DNA from: an uncultured Lachnospiraceae bacterium | GTDB lineage: Bacteria; Bacillota; Clostridia; Lachnospirales; Lachnospiraceae | Direction of reading: 5' to 3' | Assembly (NCBI GenBank): GCA_944381475.1 | Contig: CALWLH010000103.1 | Span: 1-47,413 of the forward strand | Length of the DNA stretch: 47,413 nucleotides | Shown: positions 17,465 through 30,186 of the stretch, piece after piece | Position numbering within the stretch: position 1 is the first letter of the stretch | How the letters are laid out: each line of letters starts with the position of its first letter | The notes under the pieces: generated by a model | The model's database searches: none | What the model was told of the DNA's origin: nothing | The model's input: the letters and a program-made list of their open reading frames with translations, nothing else | Position numbers and translations under genes: made by a program

Positions 17465-17587
17465 AACATCACCTTGCCAATATTGATCTGTATTTCTACT
17501 GGCTGTCCTTTCTTTATATTTGTTTCTATTCCTGTGAGCACCCTGTGTTTTGCTAAAATTATCAGCGGCGCTTCATCCTGCGCATAG

Positions 17588-18295
17588 TTACTGGGCTGTA
17601 ACAACGGTCCCGCTGATCTGCTCTCCCTTGATAGCCTTTGCAATGGCTCCTGCATCATTCAGATTAAATACCAAAAGCTCCTTATTATTTTCCCTGCACA
17701 TCTGGGATGCTGTCAGATCGATAACCTGAAGCTGTTTTTCCACAACCTCCTTTAAGGAAATCCTGTCATATTTCTTTGCATCCGGATTTTTCTTGGGGTC
17801 GCTGTCATAAACCCCGTCAACGGCCTTTGCAAGCAGAATAACGTCCGCCTCCATCTCAATGGCACGAAGGGCAATACCTGTGTCGGTGGAGAAATATGGA
17901 TGTCCTGTCCCTCCGGCAAAAAATACCACCTTTCCCTGCTCAAAAGCCTCATTTGCCCCATCCTTTGAAAAGAGCTTTGTCATGGTTCCGCACATAAAAG
18001 GTGTAAAAATCTCCGTCCTCATACCTGTGCTTCTGAATATTTCAGAGACATAAATACAGTTCATAATAGTGGCCAGCATACCAATCTGATCCGCCTTGGT
18101 ACGTTCAATAGCGTCACTGGAACGTCCTCTCCAGAAATTTCCACCCCCAATCACAATTCCTATCTCCACACCGGCATCCGCGGCTTCCTTTACCTGCAGG
18201 GCAACCCCCTTCACTGTCGCCTCGTCAAATCCGGTTTTCTTATCGCCTGCCAGCGCTTCCCCTGACAGCTTTAAAAAGACACGTCTGTTCCCCAT
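17588..18295 (-). CDS. pyrH: UMP kinase
   Basis: This 235-residue amino-acid-kinase-family enzyme phosphorylates UMP to UDP. The N-terminal LKLSGEALAG is the phosphate-binding loop. GIVIGGGNFWRG is the UMP-binding block and the DGVYDSDPKKNPDAK segment is typical of bacterial PyrH. It is the first gene of the pyrH-frr-uppS-cdsA-dxr-rseP-ispG run, and a candidate promoter lies at 18379-18407. Confidence 0.97.
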   Translation of the reverse strand: MGNRRVFLKLSGEALAGDKKTGFDEATVKGVALQVKEAADAGVEIGIVIGGGNFWRGRSSDAIERTKADQIGMLATIMNCIYVSEIFRSTGMRTEIFTPFMCGTMTKLFSKDGANEAFEQGKVVFFAGGTGHPYFSTDTGIALRAIEMEADVILLAKAVDGVYDSDPKKNPDAKKYDRISLKEVVEKQLQVIDLTASQMCRENNKELLVFNLNDAGAIAKAIKGEQISGTVVTAQ

Positions 18296-18378
18296 CTGCT
18301 CCTCTTTTCTCTCATCCGGGCGTTCCGGACAATCATAGTTTTCGCATTATTCTGGATTATTTTTATTATTATGCCAAT

Positions 18379-18407
18379 ATCTTACCACAACCCTGAATTT
18401 TTGTCTA
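18379..18407 (-). promoter_or_regulatory. Candidate promoter of the pyrH-ispG cluster
   Basis: On the minus strand TAGACA (18402-18407) and TAAGAT (18379-18384) are 17 bp apart. The region lies about 80 bp upstream of pyrH in AT-rich DNA. The boxes match the sigma-A consensus at 5 and 4 of 6 positions. Confidence 0.5.
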
Positions 18408-18429
18408 TCAAAATGCGCAGAGTTATATT

Positions 18430-19221
18430 TTATTTATCTTTCTTATTATAAAGATAGGAATACCAGTATGCAAGGCCCACGCCCATGCCTCCGACCATAT
18501 TTCCAAGAGTCACGGGCAGCAGGTTATGTATAAAGAAGCTGTACCACGTAACCTCTGGGGCTTCGATTCCATAGTGAAGCATCGCAAACAGACCATTCGC
18601 AATATATCCCATATTTGCCACACAGTGCTCATAGCCGCAGAGTACAAAAAGCATAATAGGAAAATAGAGACCGACAATCTTTCCTGTTACACTTGTGGCA
18701 GCCATACTCATCCACACAGCGATGCAGACGAATATATTACAGAGAATGCCGCGAATAAATGCCTCGCTAAATGACATTGTACATTTCAAGACAGCTGTGT
18801 TCACACAGGTCTGAGCTAATTCCGCATCAAAGAGGGAGAACACATTGCCGTAAGCTGACATCTGGGTAAAGAGAATGCTTCCCAGGAAATTTCCCAGATA
18901 TACGACTATCAGACTTTTTATCGCAGTGCTGATACGCAGCTTCTTTTCCATTATAGGAATAATCATAAGGCAGTTTCCCGTAAACAATTCGCTTCCCGCA
19001 ATCAACACCATACTCATCCCCGCAGGGAAGATGAGCGCGCTGACCAATCTGTTCATGGAGGGGATGTGAATGGAAACTGCCGCCACAGTGGATGCGGTTC
19101 CCGCCGCAGCGATAAACAGACCTGCCATAAGCGCCAGGACAAATGCCTTTGTAACCTTTAACTGTGCCTTGGCAGCGCCGATTTCAACATAATTCTTAGC
19201 AATTTGGGCTGGTGAATTCAT
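18430..19221 (-). CDS. Formate/nitrite transporter (FNT) family channel
   Basis: This 263-residue membrane protein has the six-helix FNT layout with the signatures GSELFTGN (near residue 77) and GYEHCVANM, which contains the gating His199. FNT channels pass small monovalent anions such as formate, nitrite or hydrosulfide. Formate is the most plausible in a fermenting anaerobe, but the sequence alone does not settle it. The start at 19221 (MNSPAQIAKN) is preceded by AGGAG. It lies downstream of leuS, separated by a hairpin and a dispersed repeat. Confidence 0.92.
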   Translation of the reverse strand: MNSPAQIAKNYVEIGAAKAQLKVTKAFVLALMAGLFIAAAGTASTVAAVSIHIPSMNRLVSALIFPAGMSMVLIAGSELFTGNCLMIIPIMEKKLRISTAIKSLIVVYLGNFLGSILFTQMSAYGNVFSLFDAELAQTCVNTAVLKCTMSFSEAFIRGILCNIFVCIAVWMSMAATSVTGKIVGLYFPIMLFVLCGYEHCVANMGYIANGLFAMLHYGIEAPEVTWYSFFIHNLLPVTLGNMVGGMGVGLAYWYSYLYNKKDK

Positions 19222-19253
19222 ATATAAATGTCTTTCTCCTAAATGTGATTCCT

Positions 19254-19284
19254 GCCAAAGGCCTGGGCAAAAGGCCCAGGCCAA
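19254..19284 (-). terminator. Hairpin between leuS and the FNT gene, possible weak terminator
   Basis: GGCCTGGGC and GCCCAGGCC form a perfect 9-bp stem with a five-base loop (19260-19282). On the minus strand it is followed only by TTTGGC, so the U-tract is weak. It lies between the leuS stop and the FNT ribosome site. Confidence 0.45.
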
Positions 19285-19301
19285 AAAGTACGTGCTTTCC
19301 C

Positions 19302-19408
19302 TGAAAGTCCCGCCGCCGGATAGGCGGCATCAATTCAGGTATGTCAAGCGCGCCCGCCAGACTTTCATGGTACGGTGGTATGTCCGGCCGCCGGGCGCAT
19401 GAAGGTTT
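19302..19408 (+). repeat. 107-bp dispersed repeat, family D (copy 2)
   Basis: This block is about 90% identical (96/107) to the reverse complement of 10289-10395. TGAAAGTC and GACTTTCA form an inverted repeat, and GCCGCC/GGCGGC (with loop GGATA) pairs perfectly in this copy. The right end reaches into the leuS stop codon at 19407-19409, so the element directly abuts the gene. Confidence 0.8.
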
Positions 19409-21812
19409 ACTTTACAACGAAGTTGACCAGCTTGCCTGGCACATAGATCTCCTTGATCACATCGCCCTTGATCTTAGCGGCAGCCGCCTCCCGCCCCATA
19501 GCAATGGCCATATCCTTGTCCACATCCGCCGGAGCATCGATAACCGCACGGGTTTTTCCGTTAACCTGAACAACCAGCTTGATGGTGGAATCCACCGTCT
19601 TTGCCTCATCAAACGCCGGCCACTGGGTATTATATATCCGTCCCTCAAAGCCTGCAATCTGCCACAGCTCCTCTGTGATATGGGGAGCCACAGGATTTAA
19701 GAGTGACAAAAAGGTCTTCATCTCACCCTTCGTAACTTTTCCAGCCTTGTAAAAGTCATTAATGAGACTCATCATGGCTGCAATGGCGGTATTGTACTTC
19801 AGGGTCTCGAAATCCCCTGTAACCTTCTTAATGGTCTGGTGCATCCGGACCTCCAGGTTCTTTGAATAGCCCTCTTCCTCAGTCAGCATATCCTGCAGCT
19901 TCCATACGCGCTCCAGAAATCTGCGGCAGCCCTTCACGCCGTCCTCGCTCCAGGAGGCAGCCAGCTCAAAGGCACCAATGAACATCTCATAGGTCCTTAA
20001 GGTATCCGCGCCAAATTCATTGACCACATCGTCCGGATTTACCACATTTCCCCGGGATTTGCTCATCTTCTCCCCGTTGCTTCCCAGGATCATGCCGTGG
20101 GAAGTACGCTTCTGATAGGGCTCCGGCGTGGGAACAATTCCCTGGTCATAGAGAAACTTGTGCCAGAAACGAGAATACAGCAGGTGCAGCGTGGTATGCT
20201 CCATACCGCCGTTATACCAGTCAACCGGCAGCCAATATTTTAATGCTTCCTTGCTGGCAAGCGCCTCCTTATTGTGGGGATCCGTATATCGGAGGAAATA
20301 CCAGGAGGAACCTGCCCACTGGGGCATGGTATCAGTCTCCCGCTTTGCAGGACCTCCACAGCAGGGACAGGTGGTATTTACCCAGTCCGTCATGGCCGCC
20401 AGAGGGGATTCCCCTGTGTCTGTGGGCATATAGCTCTCCACTTCTGGAAGCTCCAGGGGCAGATCCTTTTCAGAAAGGGGAACAAAGCCGCACTTTTCGC
20501 ACTCGACAATGGGAATGGGCTCACCCCAGTAGCGCTGTCTGGAAAATACCCAGTCTCGAAGCTTGAAATTCTTCTTCGCATGACCGATGCCCTTTTCCTC
20601 CAGCCATTTGATCATGGTCTTCTTTGCTGTATCAAAGTCCATACCGTTCAGGAAGTCAGAGTTGACCATGGTCCCGGTCTTCGCCTCAAATACCTCCTTC
20701 TGCACATCCTCGCCGCCGGCAACAACCTCAACGATGGGGAGACCAAACTTCTTCGCAAACTCCCAGTCTCTTCCGTCATGGGCAGGCACCGCCATGATGG
20801 CGCCCGTACCGTAGCTCATCAAAACATAGTCAGAGATCCAGATGGGAATCTCCTGTCCGTTTACCGGGTTGACGGCAGACAGCCCCTTAATCTCCACGCC
20901 GGTTTTTTCCTTTGCCAGCTCCGACCGCTCAAAGTCAGACTTTTTAGCCGCCTCTTCCCTGTAAGCCAGCACCTCATCCATATTTGTTATCTCATCCTTA
21001 AACTGGTCAAGATAAGGATGCTCCGGGGATAATACCATATATGTGACGCCGAACAGAGTATCCGGTCTGGTGGTGTAGATTCTAAGCGTTTCCTTTTTCC
21101 CCTTGATCTGAAAATCCACCTCGGCGCCCTCGGAACGCCCGATCCAGTTCTTCTGGGACACCTTTACCCGCTCAATGTAATCCACCGTATCCAGATCGTC
21201 AATCAGCTTGTCCGCATATTCGGTAATCTTCAGCATCCACTGGCTCTTCACTCTGCGGACAACGGGGCTGCCGCAGCGTTCACAGACGCCGTTCACAACC
21301 TCCTCGTTTGCAAGCCCCACCTTGCAGGAAGTACACCAGTTAATGGGCATCTCCGTTTTGTAGGCAAGCCCTGCGTTAAACAGCTTCAGGAAGATCCACT
21401 GGGTCCAGTGATAATATTCCGGATCAGTGGTGTTGATTTCTCTATCCCAATCAAAGGAATAGCCCAAAGACTGGAGCTGCTGCTTAAACCTTGCCACATT
21501 GTTTTTGGTGACGACCCGGGGGTGAATTTTATTCTTGATGGCATAGTTCTCCGTAGGAAGGCCGAATGCGTCCCATCCCATGGGATAAAGCACATTATAC
21601 CCCTGCATTCTTCTCTTCCGGGCAACAATATCCAGGGCAGTATAGGGTCTGGGATGTCCCACATGCAGGCCCTGTCCGCTGGGGTAAGGGAACTCAACCA
21701 GTGCATAATATTTCGGTTTTGTGTAATCTGTTGTGGCTGCAAATGCCTTTTCATCCATCCAGATCTTCTGCCACTTGGGTTCAATGACCTTTGGATTGTA
21801 TGTCGTGCTCAT
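19407..21812 (-). CDS. leuS: Leucyl-tRNA synthetase
   Basis: This 801-residue class I synthetase charges tRNA-Leu. The HIGH motif appears as LHVGHPRPY (residues 49-57), KMSKS is intact in [14 protein letters not shown], and the CP1 editing domain contains [14 protein letters not shown]. The start at 21812 ([10 protein letters not shown]) has a CAGGAGGA site; the frame stays open further upstream but there runs through the promoter. Size is the usual one for Firmicutes LeuRS. A strong promoter lies at 21890-21917 and no T-box leader is present. Confidence 0.97.
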   Translation of the reverse strand: MSTTYNPKVIEPKWQKIWMDEKAFAATTDYTKPKYYALVEFPYPSGQGLHVGHPRPYTALDIVARKRRMQGYNVLYPMGWDAFGLPTENYAIKNKIHPRVVTKNNVARFKQQLQSLGYSFDWDREINTTDPEYYHWTQWIFLKLFNAGLAYKTEMPINWCTSCKVGLANEEVVNGVCERCGSPVVRRVKSQWMLKITEYADKLIDDLDTVDYIERVKVSQKNWIGRSEGAEVDFQIKGKKETLRIYTTRPDTLFGVTYMVLSPEHPYLDQFKDEITNMDEVLAYREEAAKKSDFERSELAKEKTGVEIKGLSAVNPVNGQEIPIWISDYVLMSYGTGAIMAVPAHDGRDWEFAKKFGLPIVEVVAGGEDVQKEVFEAKTGTMVNSDFLNGMDFDTAKKTMIKWLEEKGIGHAKKNFKLRDWVFSRQRYWGEPIPIVECEKCGFVPLSEKDLPLELPEVESYMPTDTGESPLAAMTDWVNTTCPCCGGPAKRETDTMPQWAGSSWYFLRYTDPHNKEALASKEALKYWLPVDWYNGGMEHTTLHLLYSRFWHKFLYDQGIVPTPEPYQKRTSHGMILGSNGEKMSKSRGNVVNPDDVVNEFGADTLRTYEMFIGAFELAASWSEDGVKGCRRFLERVWKLQDMLTEEEGYSKNLEVRMHQTIKKVTGDFETLKYNTAIAAMMSLINDFYKAGKVTKGEMKTFLSLLNPVAPHITEELWQIAGFEGRIYNTQWPAFDEAKTVDSTIKLVVQVNGKTRAVIDAPADVDKDMAIAMGREAAAAKIKGDVIKEIYVPGKLVNFVVK

Positions 21813-21889
21813 AGGCGTCCTCCTGAATATATGATGCAGGGTTCCATCTATTGTCCCTGATATCAGTTTTCCATAAAAATACAGTCTAT

Positions 21890-21917
21890 ATGATAACATA
21901 ACCTTTAAAAATGTCAA
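21890..21917 (-). promoter_or_regulatory. Promoter of leuS
   Basis: On the minus strand a perfect TTGACA (21912-21917) and TATCAT (21890-21895) are separated by 16 bp. The leader of about 70 nt carries a small CAGGG/CCCTG hairpin but no T-box sequence. The remainder of the 306-bp gap up to guaB (21918-22063) shows no gene. Confidence 0.75.
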
Positions 21918-22063
21918 GTATCCTTTGCCCAAATTCCTGCCCACAAAAACCCATTCCAAGACAGTGTTCTATTTTTCAGGCTTATCATAAAGAATTCCCA
22001 TACTCAAGCGGAGCATTCCAGTCCCTCACAGGCTTCAAACACATGATAGACCCACACGCATCA

Positions 22064-22092
22064 AGAAAGCCGCATATTGATGCGGCCTTCTT
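22064..22092 (-). terminator. Terminator of guaB
   Basis: On the minus strand GCCGCAT and ATGCGGC pair around CAAT and are followed by TTTCTT, starting about 30 bp after the guaB stop. Confidence 0.8.
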
Positions 22093-22118
22093 CATACGCT
22101 TATATTTTCAGATATATT

Positions 22119-23600
<1,482 letters not shown>

Positions 23601-23663
23601 TTATGTATTTGCTCTGATGAATCAACAGCATCTATACAGATAAGAACTGCCAAATAGCACAAA

Positions 23664-23681
23664 TGCAGGACATGTCCCGCA
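23664..23681. promoter_or_regulatory. Operator-like palindrome upstream of guaB
   Basis: An 18-bp inverted repeat, TGCAGGACATGTCCCGCA on the plus strand, has eight of nine half-site pairs. It lies 9 bp downstream of TTGACC (23691-23696, minus strand), a possible -35 box. No recognised regulator site matches it. Confidence 0.35.
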
Positions 23682-23843
23682 AATGTATGTGGTCAATAGT
23701 GTAACAAACTCCACAGCCAATGTCAAATCCTTTTTATTTTTTTTCAGATTTTTCTGTATTTTCCTTTATATATTTTTTCAGAGCGATCTGATACTTATTT
23801 TTTTCAGGACTGCATTACCCGCGTCTTCACACGGGCTTGCCTA

Positions 23844-24356
23844 TCAGCAGCCGATGATTACCTTTCTGGGTGAATTATACCTCATGGCATTTAAAAGCCT
23901 CTCGCTGGGCTCAAACAGGATAATCTGCTTTCCCTTTTCGTCGGAATACACCATGGCGTATACCCCTGCGTCTCCGTTCTTTGTAGTGTAATCCACCACC
24001 TGATGAGAGGATCTGGGATTTTCCATCAGGGGACGGATCTCGGAGCTGTTCTTCATAGCCACGATCTCCACCCGGGACATGAGATATTTTCCCTTGCTCT
24101 TTCTCTTGGATTTGTTCATGATCATATCCACATCCAGCTCATCCCCCAGGAACACGTACTCATACTCTACGGAAAAGGTGGGAAACAAAAATGCGGCCGC
24201 CACTGCCAGCAGTATGGTTACAATAATGATAATAAAGTAACCGCTCAGAGCTATGAAGAGAGAAACCACAATCAGAGCTGTCATCAGCGCCTTTACAAGC
24301 ACGGCGTAGGCCGGCGCCTTTCGCTGTACCAGACATTCCACAAATGTATCTGCCAT
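23844..24356 (-). CDS. DUF6106-like membrane protein of unknown function
   Basis: This 170-residue protein begins MADTFVECLVQRKAP, which I associate with the DUF6106 family of Lachnospiraceae. Two membrane helices lie at about 22-60 (ALIVVSLFIALSGYFIIIIV and the following hydrophobic stretch). The C-terminal soluble half is rich in charged and beta-prone residues and resembles a degenerate PH-like fold, which is only an impression. The start at 24356 has a GGAGG site. No functional partner is obvious between guaB and groEL. Confidence 0.75.
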   Translation of the reverse strand: MADTFVECLVQRKAPAYAVLVKALMTALIVVSLFIALSGYFIIIIVTILLAVAAAFLFPTFSVEYEYVFLGDELDVDMIMNKSKRKSKGKYLMSRVEIVAMKNSSEIRPLMENPRSSHQVVDYTTKNGDAGVYAMVYSDEKGKQIILFEPSERLLNAMRYNSPRKVIIGC

Positions 24357-24420
24357 AATAACCTCCATTAGTAAAATCTTTTAGATCAATCGGCAATAGC
24401 AATCGCTCCATATATCAGAA

Positions 24421-24446
24421 AAGGGAGTACATTTGTACTCCCTATT
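24421..24446 (-). terminator. Hairpin terminator between groEL and the DUF6106 gene
   Basis: GGGAGTAC-attt-GTACTCCC is a perfect 8-bp stem (24423-24442). Reading minus, it is followed by TTTTCTG, and it lies about 90 bp after the groEL stop. Confidence 0.7.
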
Positions 24447-24529
24447 TATTATAACTATTTTTATGCTTTTTTCAAGGGTTTTCTTTCCATCACCTGCTTT
24501 GGCGAACCCTTGCAGCGCGCCTGGAATGA

Positions 24530-26516
<1,987 letters not shown>

Positions 26517-26529
26517 TTTGAATGGTTAT

Positions 26530-26558
26530 ATAATACTGATTTTTGTTTAAGAATGCAA
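26530..26558 (-). promoter_or_regulatory. Promoter of groES-groEL
   Basis: On the minus strand TTGCAT (26553-26558) and TATTAT (26530-26535) are 17 bp apart, with CIRCE starting 13 bp downstream. The rest of the 419-bp gap to the small gene at 26886 is T-rich and shows no further gene; a plus-strand TTGACA lies at 26651-26656. Confidence 0.8.
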
Positions 26559-26885
26559 CTTGTCAGTGCAGGAAAAATCTCCATGTTTTAAGTTTTTTTC
26601 TCTTATTTTCTTCATATTTCTTTACTTTTCTTGATTTTTCTTTTTTTGCATTGACAGCCCGCTTCTGCATATACTATCTGAAAGTACGATTGCCATCATG
26701 AATTTGGCCTGACCTTTTGCGCAGATGCGGGGGATTATTCCGGTTTCAGCCTCAAAAGAGTCCTGAATACCCGGATTTTTTAAGAAAAAATTGCGAAATA
26801 TTGATAAACCTCTTTTCTTTTTTGAAAAAAAGTATTACAATCATCCTATCTTTTGAATCGCAGGATATGAAAGGAGACAGCGCAC

Positions 26886-27089
26886 ATGTCTGATAATAAA
26901 CTTTTAAAGCTGATACTGGCAGGCGCCGCAGTAGGCGCCGCTGCCGCAGTATACGTCGCATACAAGCGTCAGTGTGAGGAGTTCGAGGCAGAGCTTTCTG
27001 ACGACTTTGACGAGATCGAATTTGAAAGCGATGAGCCGGCGGAGCGTTCCTACAGCAGCATTTCCCTGGACGAAACAGAGACGGATTAA
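26886..27089 (+). CDS. Small acidic single-pass membrane protein, unknown function
   Basis: This 67-residue protein has one Ala-rich hydrophobic segment (about residues 8-26, LKLILAGAAVGAAAAVYVAY) with a short N-terminus, then a very acidic tail containing SDDFDEIEFESDEPAE. A good AAAGGAGA site precedes the ATG, and a strong terminator follows immediately, so it is probably a real monocistronic gene although no family is recognised. Hydrophobicity suggests membrane anchoring with the acidic tail on one face. Transcribed away from groES. Confidence 0.75.
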   Translation: MSDNKLLKLILAGAAVGAAAAVYVAYKRQCEEFEAELSDDFDEIEFESDEPAERSYSSISLDETETD

Positions 27090-27098
27090 TTTGTCCAT

Positions 27099-27152
27099 AA
27101 AAAGGCTCTGGAATTTCCGGAAGTTATTACGGAAGTCCCAGAGCCTTTTGCG
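27099..27152. terminator. Strong bidirectional terminator
   Basis: A long stem pairs AAAAGGCTCTGG with the complementary CCAGAGCCTTTT about 30 bases later, with further pairing of TTCCG and CGGAA inside. T-runs follow on both strands, so it can end the small plus-strand gene and the minus-strand gene at 27229. Confidence 0.85.
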
Positions 27153-27228
27153 TATCTGAAGATATTTTTATTTCTTTTTAAGCTGAATACTCCCCTGTTT
27201 GCAAAATGCCGCTAAGGCTCTCTCCAGC

Positions 27229-27966
27229 TTAGTCATAAACCTTATTTTTCGTTTTTTCCTCCGGGGGCAGAATCCCATTCAGCTTCGTCATGCCCCGGAT
27301 CACCGCATCCCTTGCGTTCTTCCAGGGCTCATCCTTATAATTATAGTCAAACTTGTTGATGAACCATTCCACATCATCATGCACCCGCTTCATATTGTCC
27401 AGATACAGCCGGGTAGTGACAGCGCTAAATTCATCAAGCTGCTTTCCGCTAAGTTCTCCCGGCGCATCCTGCAGGAGCCTCCCGAAATGCTCCGTACAAA
27501 ACCCCTTGCACTTTTTATATTTTTCCCGAAATTTACCATCCGTCCGATACAGATACAAAATGGTCACAATATAGCGGTCGTAAAGCTGCTTCACCCTATC
27601 GCAGACAAAGCAGGTGGACTGGAGCTTTCTTACATAGTCCGCAATTGCTGTGCTTCCCTTTTTAAAGAGCCCAGACTTTAATGGATTTTTGGAGAGAGCT
27701 TCTATATCCCTGCTGGTCTTTTCCATATGGGTTTTCATCATCAGCGCCAGCCCCAGGCGGTTCTCCCGGTCATAAAGCATCTGCATATGGGGACGGCAGA
27801 AGCCCAGCTCATCCGTCTGGAGACGAAACCGGTCATCCATGTAGCTGGGTCCCAGAGTAAAGGAAATCGCATCCTCCTGCAGATCCCGGTACATCAGACA
27901 TACGGGACACTCACAGTCCTTGTCAAAGGCATCATTCACCGGTATTGCGTATATTTTTTCGGCCAT
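27229..27966 (-). CDS. DUF6062-like protein with paired Cys/His motifs
   Basis: This 245-residue soluble protein resembles the DUF6062 family. It contains two matching metal-ligand sets: CECPVC (near 18) with FCRPH (near 56), and CFVC (near 118) with FCTEH (near 155). This CxxC...CxxH arrangement repeated twice suggests two zinc sites in a duplicated helical domain. No enzymatic motif is visible. It is transcribed toward the bidirectional terminator and stands alone upstream of glnS on the same strand. Function unknown. Confidence 0.8.
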   Translation of the reverse strand: MAEKIYAIPVNDAFDKDCECPVCLMYRDLQEDAISFTLGPSYMDDRFRLQTDELGFCRPHMQMLYDRENRLGLALMMKTHMEKTSRDIEALSKNPLKSGLFKKGSTAIADYVRKLQSTCFVCDRVKQLYDRYIVTILYLYRTDGKFREKYKKCKGFCTEHFGRLLQDAPGELSGKQLDEFSAVTTRLYLDNMKRVHDDVEWFINKFDYNYKDEPWKNARDAVIRGMTKLNGILPPEEKTKNKVYD

Positions 27967-28151
27967 ATTTCCTCCTATATCTCATTATTTAATAAAGGCC
28001 GGGCGGTTATAAACAGCTCAGCCTTTCATTTTCTGTATTTATTGTTATCGTCAGCTATGTCCTGCCCAATCCTGCAGGGGATTGACGCGGCACAATCCTA
28101 AGCCCTTAACTATAACCTGCATATGATCTTTTTTGGCAGCTGTCTCTAAAA

Positions 28152-29837
28152 TCACAGCTTAAAGCTGCTCTTTAAAGAGACGATCCTGTTAAACACCGGT
28201 TTTCCAGGCTCGGAATCCTTACAGTCCACGCAGAAATACCCGTTTCTCACAAACTGGAAGCTGTCGTAGGGTTTGGCATCCTTTGCGCTGGGCTCAATCC
28301 TGCAGCCCTTTAAGACAGTCAGGGAATTGGGGTTCAGATTCAGAGAACCATCCTCGTTCAGCTTTCCCTTCTCCTCGTCAACGATGTTTTCATACAGACG
28401 AACCTCCGCCTGAAAGGCTGTGGGGGCAGCCACCCACTGCAGGGTGCCCTTCACCTTCCTGGTAGAGCAGTTTCCGCCCCTGGTCTCCGGGTCGTAAGCA
28501 GCGTGAACTACCGTCACGTTACCATCAGCGTCCTTCTCACAGCCGGTACAGGTCACAAAATACGCATTCATAAGGCGTACCTCATTTCCCGGGAAGAGCC
28601 TGAAATACTTCTTCACAGGCACCTCCATGAAGTCCTCCGCCTCAATATAAAGCTCCTTTGCAAAGGGCACCATGCGGCTGCCAAGCTCCGGGTTCTCATT
28701 GTTATTCGGAACCTCCAGATACTCTATCTTCCCTTCCGGGTAGTTGTCGATCACCAGCTTGATGGGGTGAAGGATGGCGCTGATCCGGGGTTGCTTCAGC
28801 TTTAAATCCTCCCGGATACAATACTCCAGCATCGCATAATCCACAGAGCTGCTGCTCTTTGACACGCCGCAGAGCTCCACAAATCTCCTGATGGATTCCG
28901 GAGTAAAGCCCCGGCGGCGCAGGGCGCTGATGGTCACCAGCCTGGGATCATCCCAGCCGTCCACAATGCCATCCTCCACCAGCTTTTTGATATACCTCTT
29001 TCCCGTCACCACATTGGTAAGATACAGCTTGGCAAACTCAATCTGACGAGGAGGCTCCTCAAACTCACACTCTCTCACCACCCAGTCATAAAGAGGCCGG
29101 TGATCCTCAAACTCCAGCGTGCAGATAGAATGGGTAATGTGCTCCACCGCATCCTCAATAGGATGAGCGAAATCATACATGGGGTAGATGCACCACTTGT
29201 CCCCGGTATTGTGATGGGTCATATGGGCTACACGGTAAATAACCGGATCCCTCATGTTGATGTTGGGGGACGCCATATCAATCTTTGCCCGAAGCACCTT
29301 TTCTCCATCCTTGTACATGCCGTTTTTCATATTTTCAAACAGCTGCAGATTTTCCTCGATGCTCCTGTCACGATAGGGACTGTTCTTTCCAGGCTCTGTG
29401 AGGGTTCCCCGGTATTCCCGGATCTCCTCCGCAGAAAGGTCGCACACATAGGCCTTGCCCTTTTTGATAAGAAACACAGCGCACTCATACATTTTGTCAA
29501 AATAGTCAGAGGCAAAGAACAGCCTGTCCTCATAATCCGCACCCAGCCAACGCACATCCTCGGTGATGGACTCCACATACTCCGTCTTTTCCTTCGTGGG
29601 ATTCGTATCGTCAAAGCGGAAATTAAACTTTCCGCCGTATTCCTTAGCCAGCCCGTAATTTAACAGTATAGATTTCGCATGTCCGATATGCAGATAGCCG
29701 TTAGGCTCCGGAGGAAACCGGGTCTGTACGTGGGAGTAAACGCCCTCCGCCAGATCCTTGTCTATAGCCTGCTCGATGAAATTTTTAGATACGCCAGCTC
29801 CTTCTTTTTCTTCCGTCATTACTTTTGTCTCTTCCAT
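28152..29837 (-). CDS. glnS: Glutaminyl-tRNA synthetase
   Basis: This 561-residue class I enzyme charges tRNA-Gln directly. The HIGH motif is in [15 protein letters not shown], and RFDDTNP is the GlnRS/GluRS signature. The region corresponding to KMSKS reads [11 protein letters not shown], where E. coli GlnRS has [26 protein letters not shown] and a full C-terminal anticodon-binding domain follow. Many Firmicutes use GatCAB instead, so this gene class is thought to have spread by transfer from a eukaryotic-type source. It has a strong promoter and a structured leader; the start at 29837 follows CGGAGGA. Confidence 0.95.
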   Translation of the reverse strand: MEETKVMTEEKEGAGVSKNFIEQAIDKDLAEGVYSHVQTRFPPEPNGYLHIGHAKSILLNYGLAKEYGGKFNFRFDDTNPTKEKTEYVESITEDVRWLGADYEDRLFFASDYFDKMYECAVFLIKKGKAYVCDLSAEEIREYRGTLTEPGKNSPYRDRSIEENLQLFENMKNGMYKDGEKVLRAKIDMASPNINMRDPVIYRVAHMTHHNTGDKWCIYPMYDFAHPIEDAVEHITHSICTLEFEDHRPLYDWVVRECEFEEPPRQIEFAKLYLTNVVTGKRYIKKLVEDGIVDGWDDPRLVTISALRRRGFTPESIRRFVELCGVSKSSSSVDYAMLEYCIREDLKLKQPRISAILHPIKLVIDNYPEGKIEYLEVPNNNENPELGSRMVPFAKELYIEAEDFMEVPVKKYFRLFPGNEVRLMNAYFVTCTGCEKDADGNVTVVHAAYDPETRGGNCSTRKVKGTLQWVAAPTAFQAEVRLYENIVDEEKGKLNEDGSLNLNPNSLTVLKGCRIEPSAKDAKPYDSFQFVRNGYFCVDCKDSEPGKPVFNRIVSLKSSFKL

Positions 29838-29881
29838 ATGGGTTCCTCCGGGTAAAATCTATTTTGCAATATTACTATTCA

Positions 29882-29940
29882 GATCCCAAGGCCAGGCTTT
29901 CCATGTAAACAAAAAAGCTGAAGCCTTTGACCTCGGTATC
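29882..29940 (-). other. Imperfect hairpin at the 5' end of the glnS leader
   Basis: The first roughly 20 bases of the predicted transcript, including CGAGG and AAAGGCTT, can pair imperfectly with AAGCCTGGCCTTGG about 40 bases later. A T-run (CTTTTTTG) lies in the loop. It could stabilise the mRNA or attenuate transcription; no T-box motif is present. Confidence 0.35.
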
Positions 29941-29943
29941 ATC

Positions 29944-29971
29944 ATTCTATCCTATTTTCTACATTTGTCAA
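29944..29971 (-). promoter_or_regulatory. Promoter of glnS
   Basis: On the minus strand a perfect TTGACA (29966-29971) and TAGAAT (29944-29949) are 16 bp apart, just downstream of the tRNA-Thr terminator. Confidence 0.85.
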
Positions 29972-29974
29972 GGC

Positions 29975-30020
29975 AGAAAAAGAAAAGACAGTTTCTATCA
30001 TCTTTGATAAAAACTGCCTT
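29975..30020 (-). terminator. Terminator of tRNA-Thr
   Basis: On the minus strand GGCAGTTTTTATCA pairs with TGATAGAAACTGTC around AAGA and is followed by TTTTCTTTTT, a few bases after the tRNA 3' end. Confidence 0.9.
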
Positions 30021-30023
30021 ATA

Positions 30024-30096
30024 AGCTGATGACGGGAATCGAACCCGTGACCTCCACATTACCAATGTGACGCACTACCGACTGTGCTACATCAGC
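30024..30096 (-). tRNA. tRNA-Thr (anticodon GGT)
   Basis: A 73-base cloverleaf on the minus strand has a 7-bp acceptor stem GCTGATG/CATCAGC, a T-loop GTTCGATTC and an anticodon stem CACAT/ATGTG enclosing TGGTAA with anticodon GGT. The discriminator base is U. CCA is not encoded. Confidence 0.96.
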
Positions 30097-30186
30097 AACA
30101 CGCTGACATTTCGTGTCAACGCTTGGTATAATACTACATCAATCCCGATTTGTCAACGGAAATTTTTCAAATTTTTGCAGCAATTT

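Noticed and set aside
21813-22060. Possible T-box leader of leuS
   Set aside because: No conserved T-box sequence or terminator/antiterminator pair is present; only a small CAGGG/CCCTG hairpin lies in a leader of about 70 nt.
29838-29943. Possible T-box upstream of glnS
   Set aside because: The leader is about 100 nt and lacks the T-box core sequence, so it is listed only as an imperfect hairpin.
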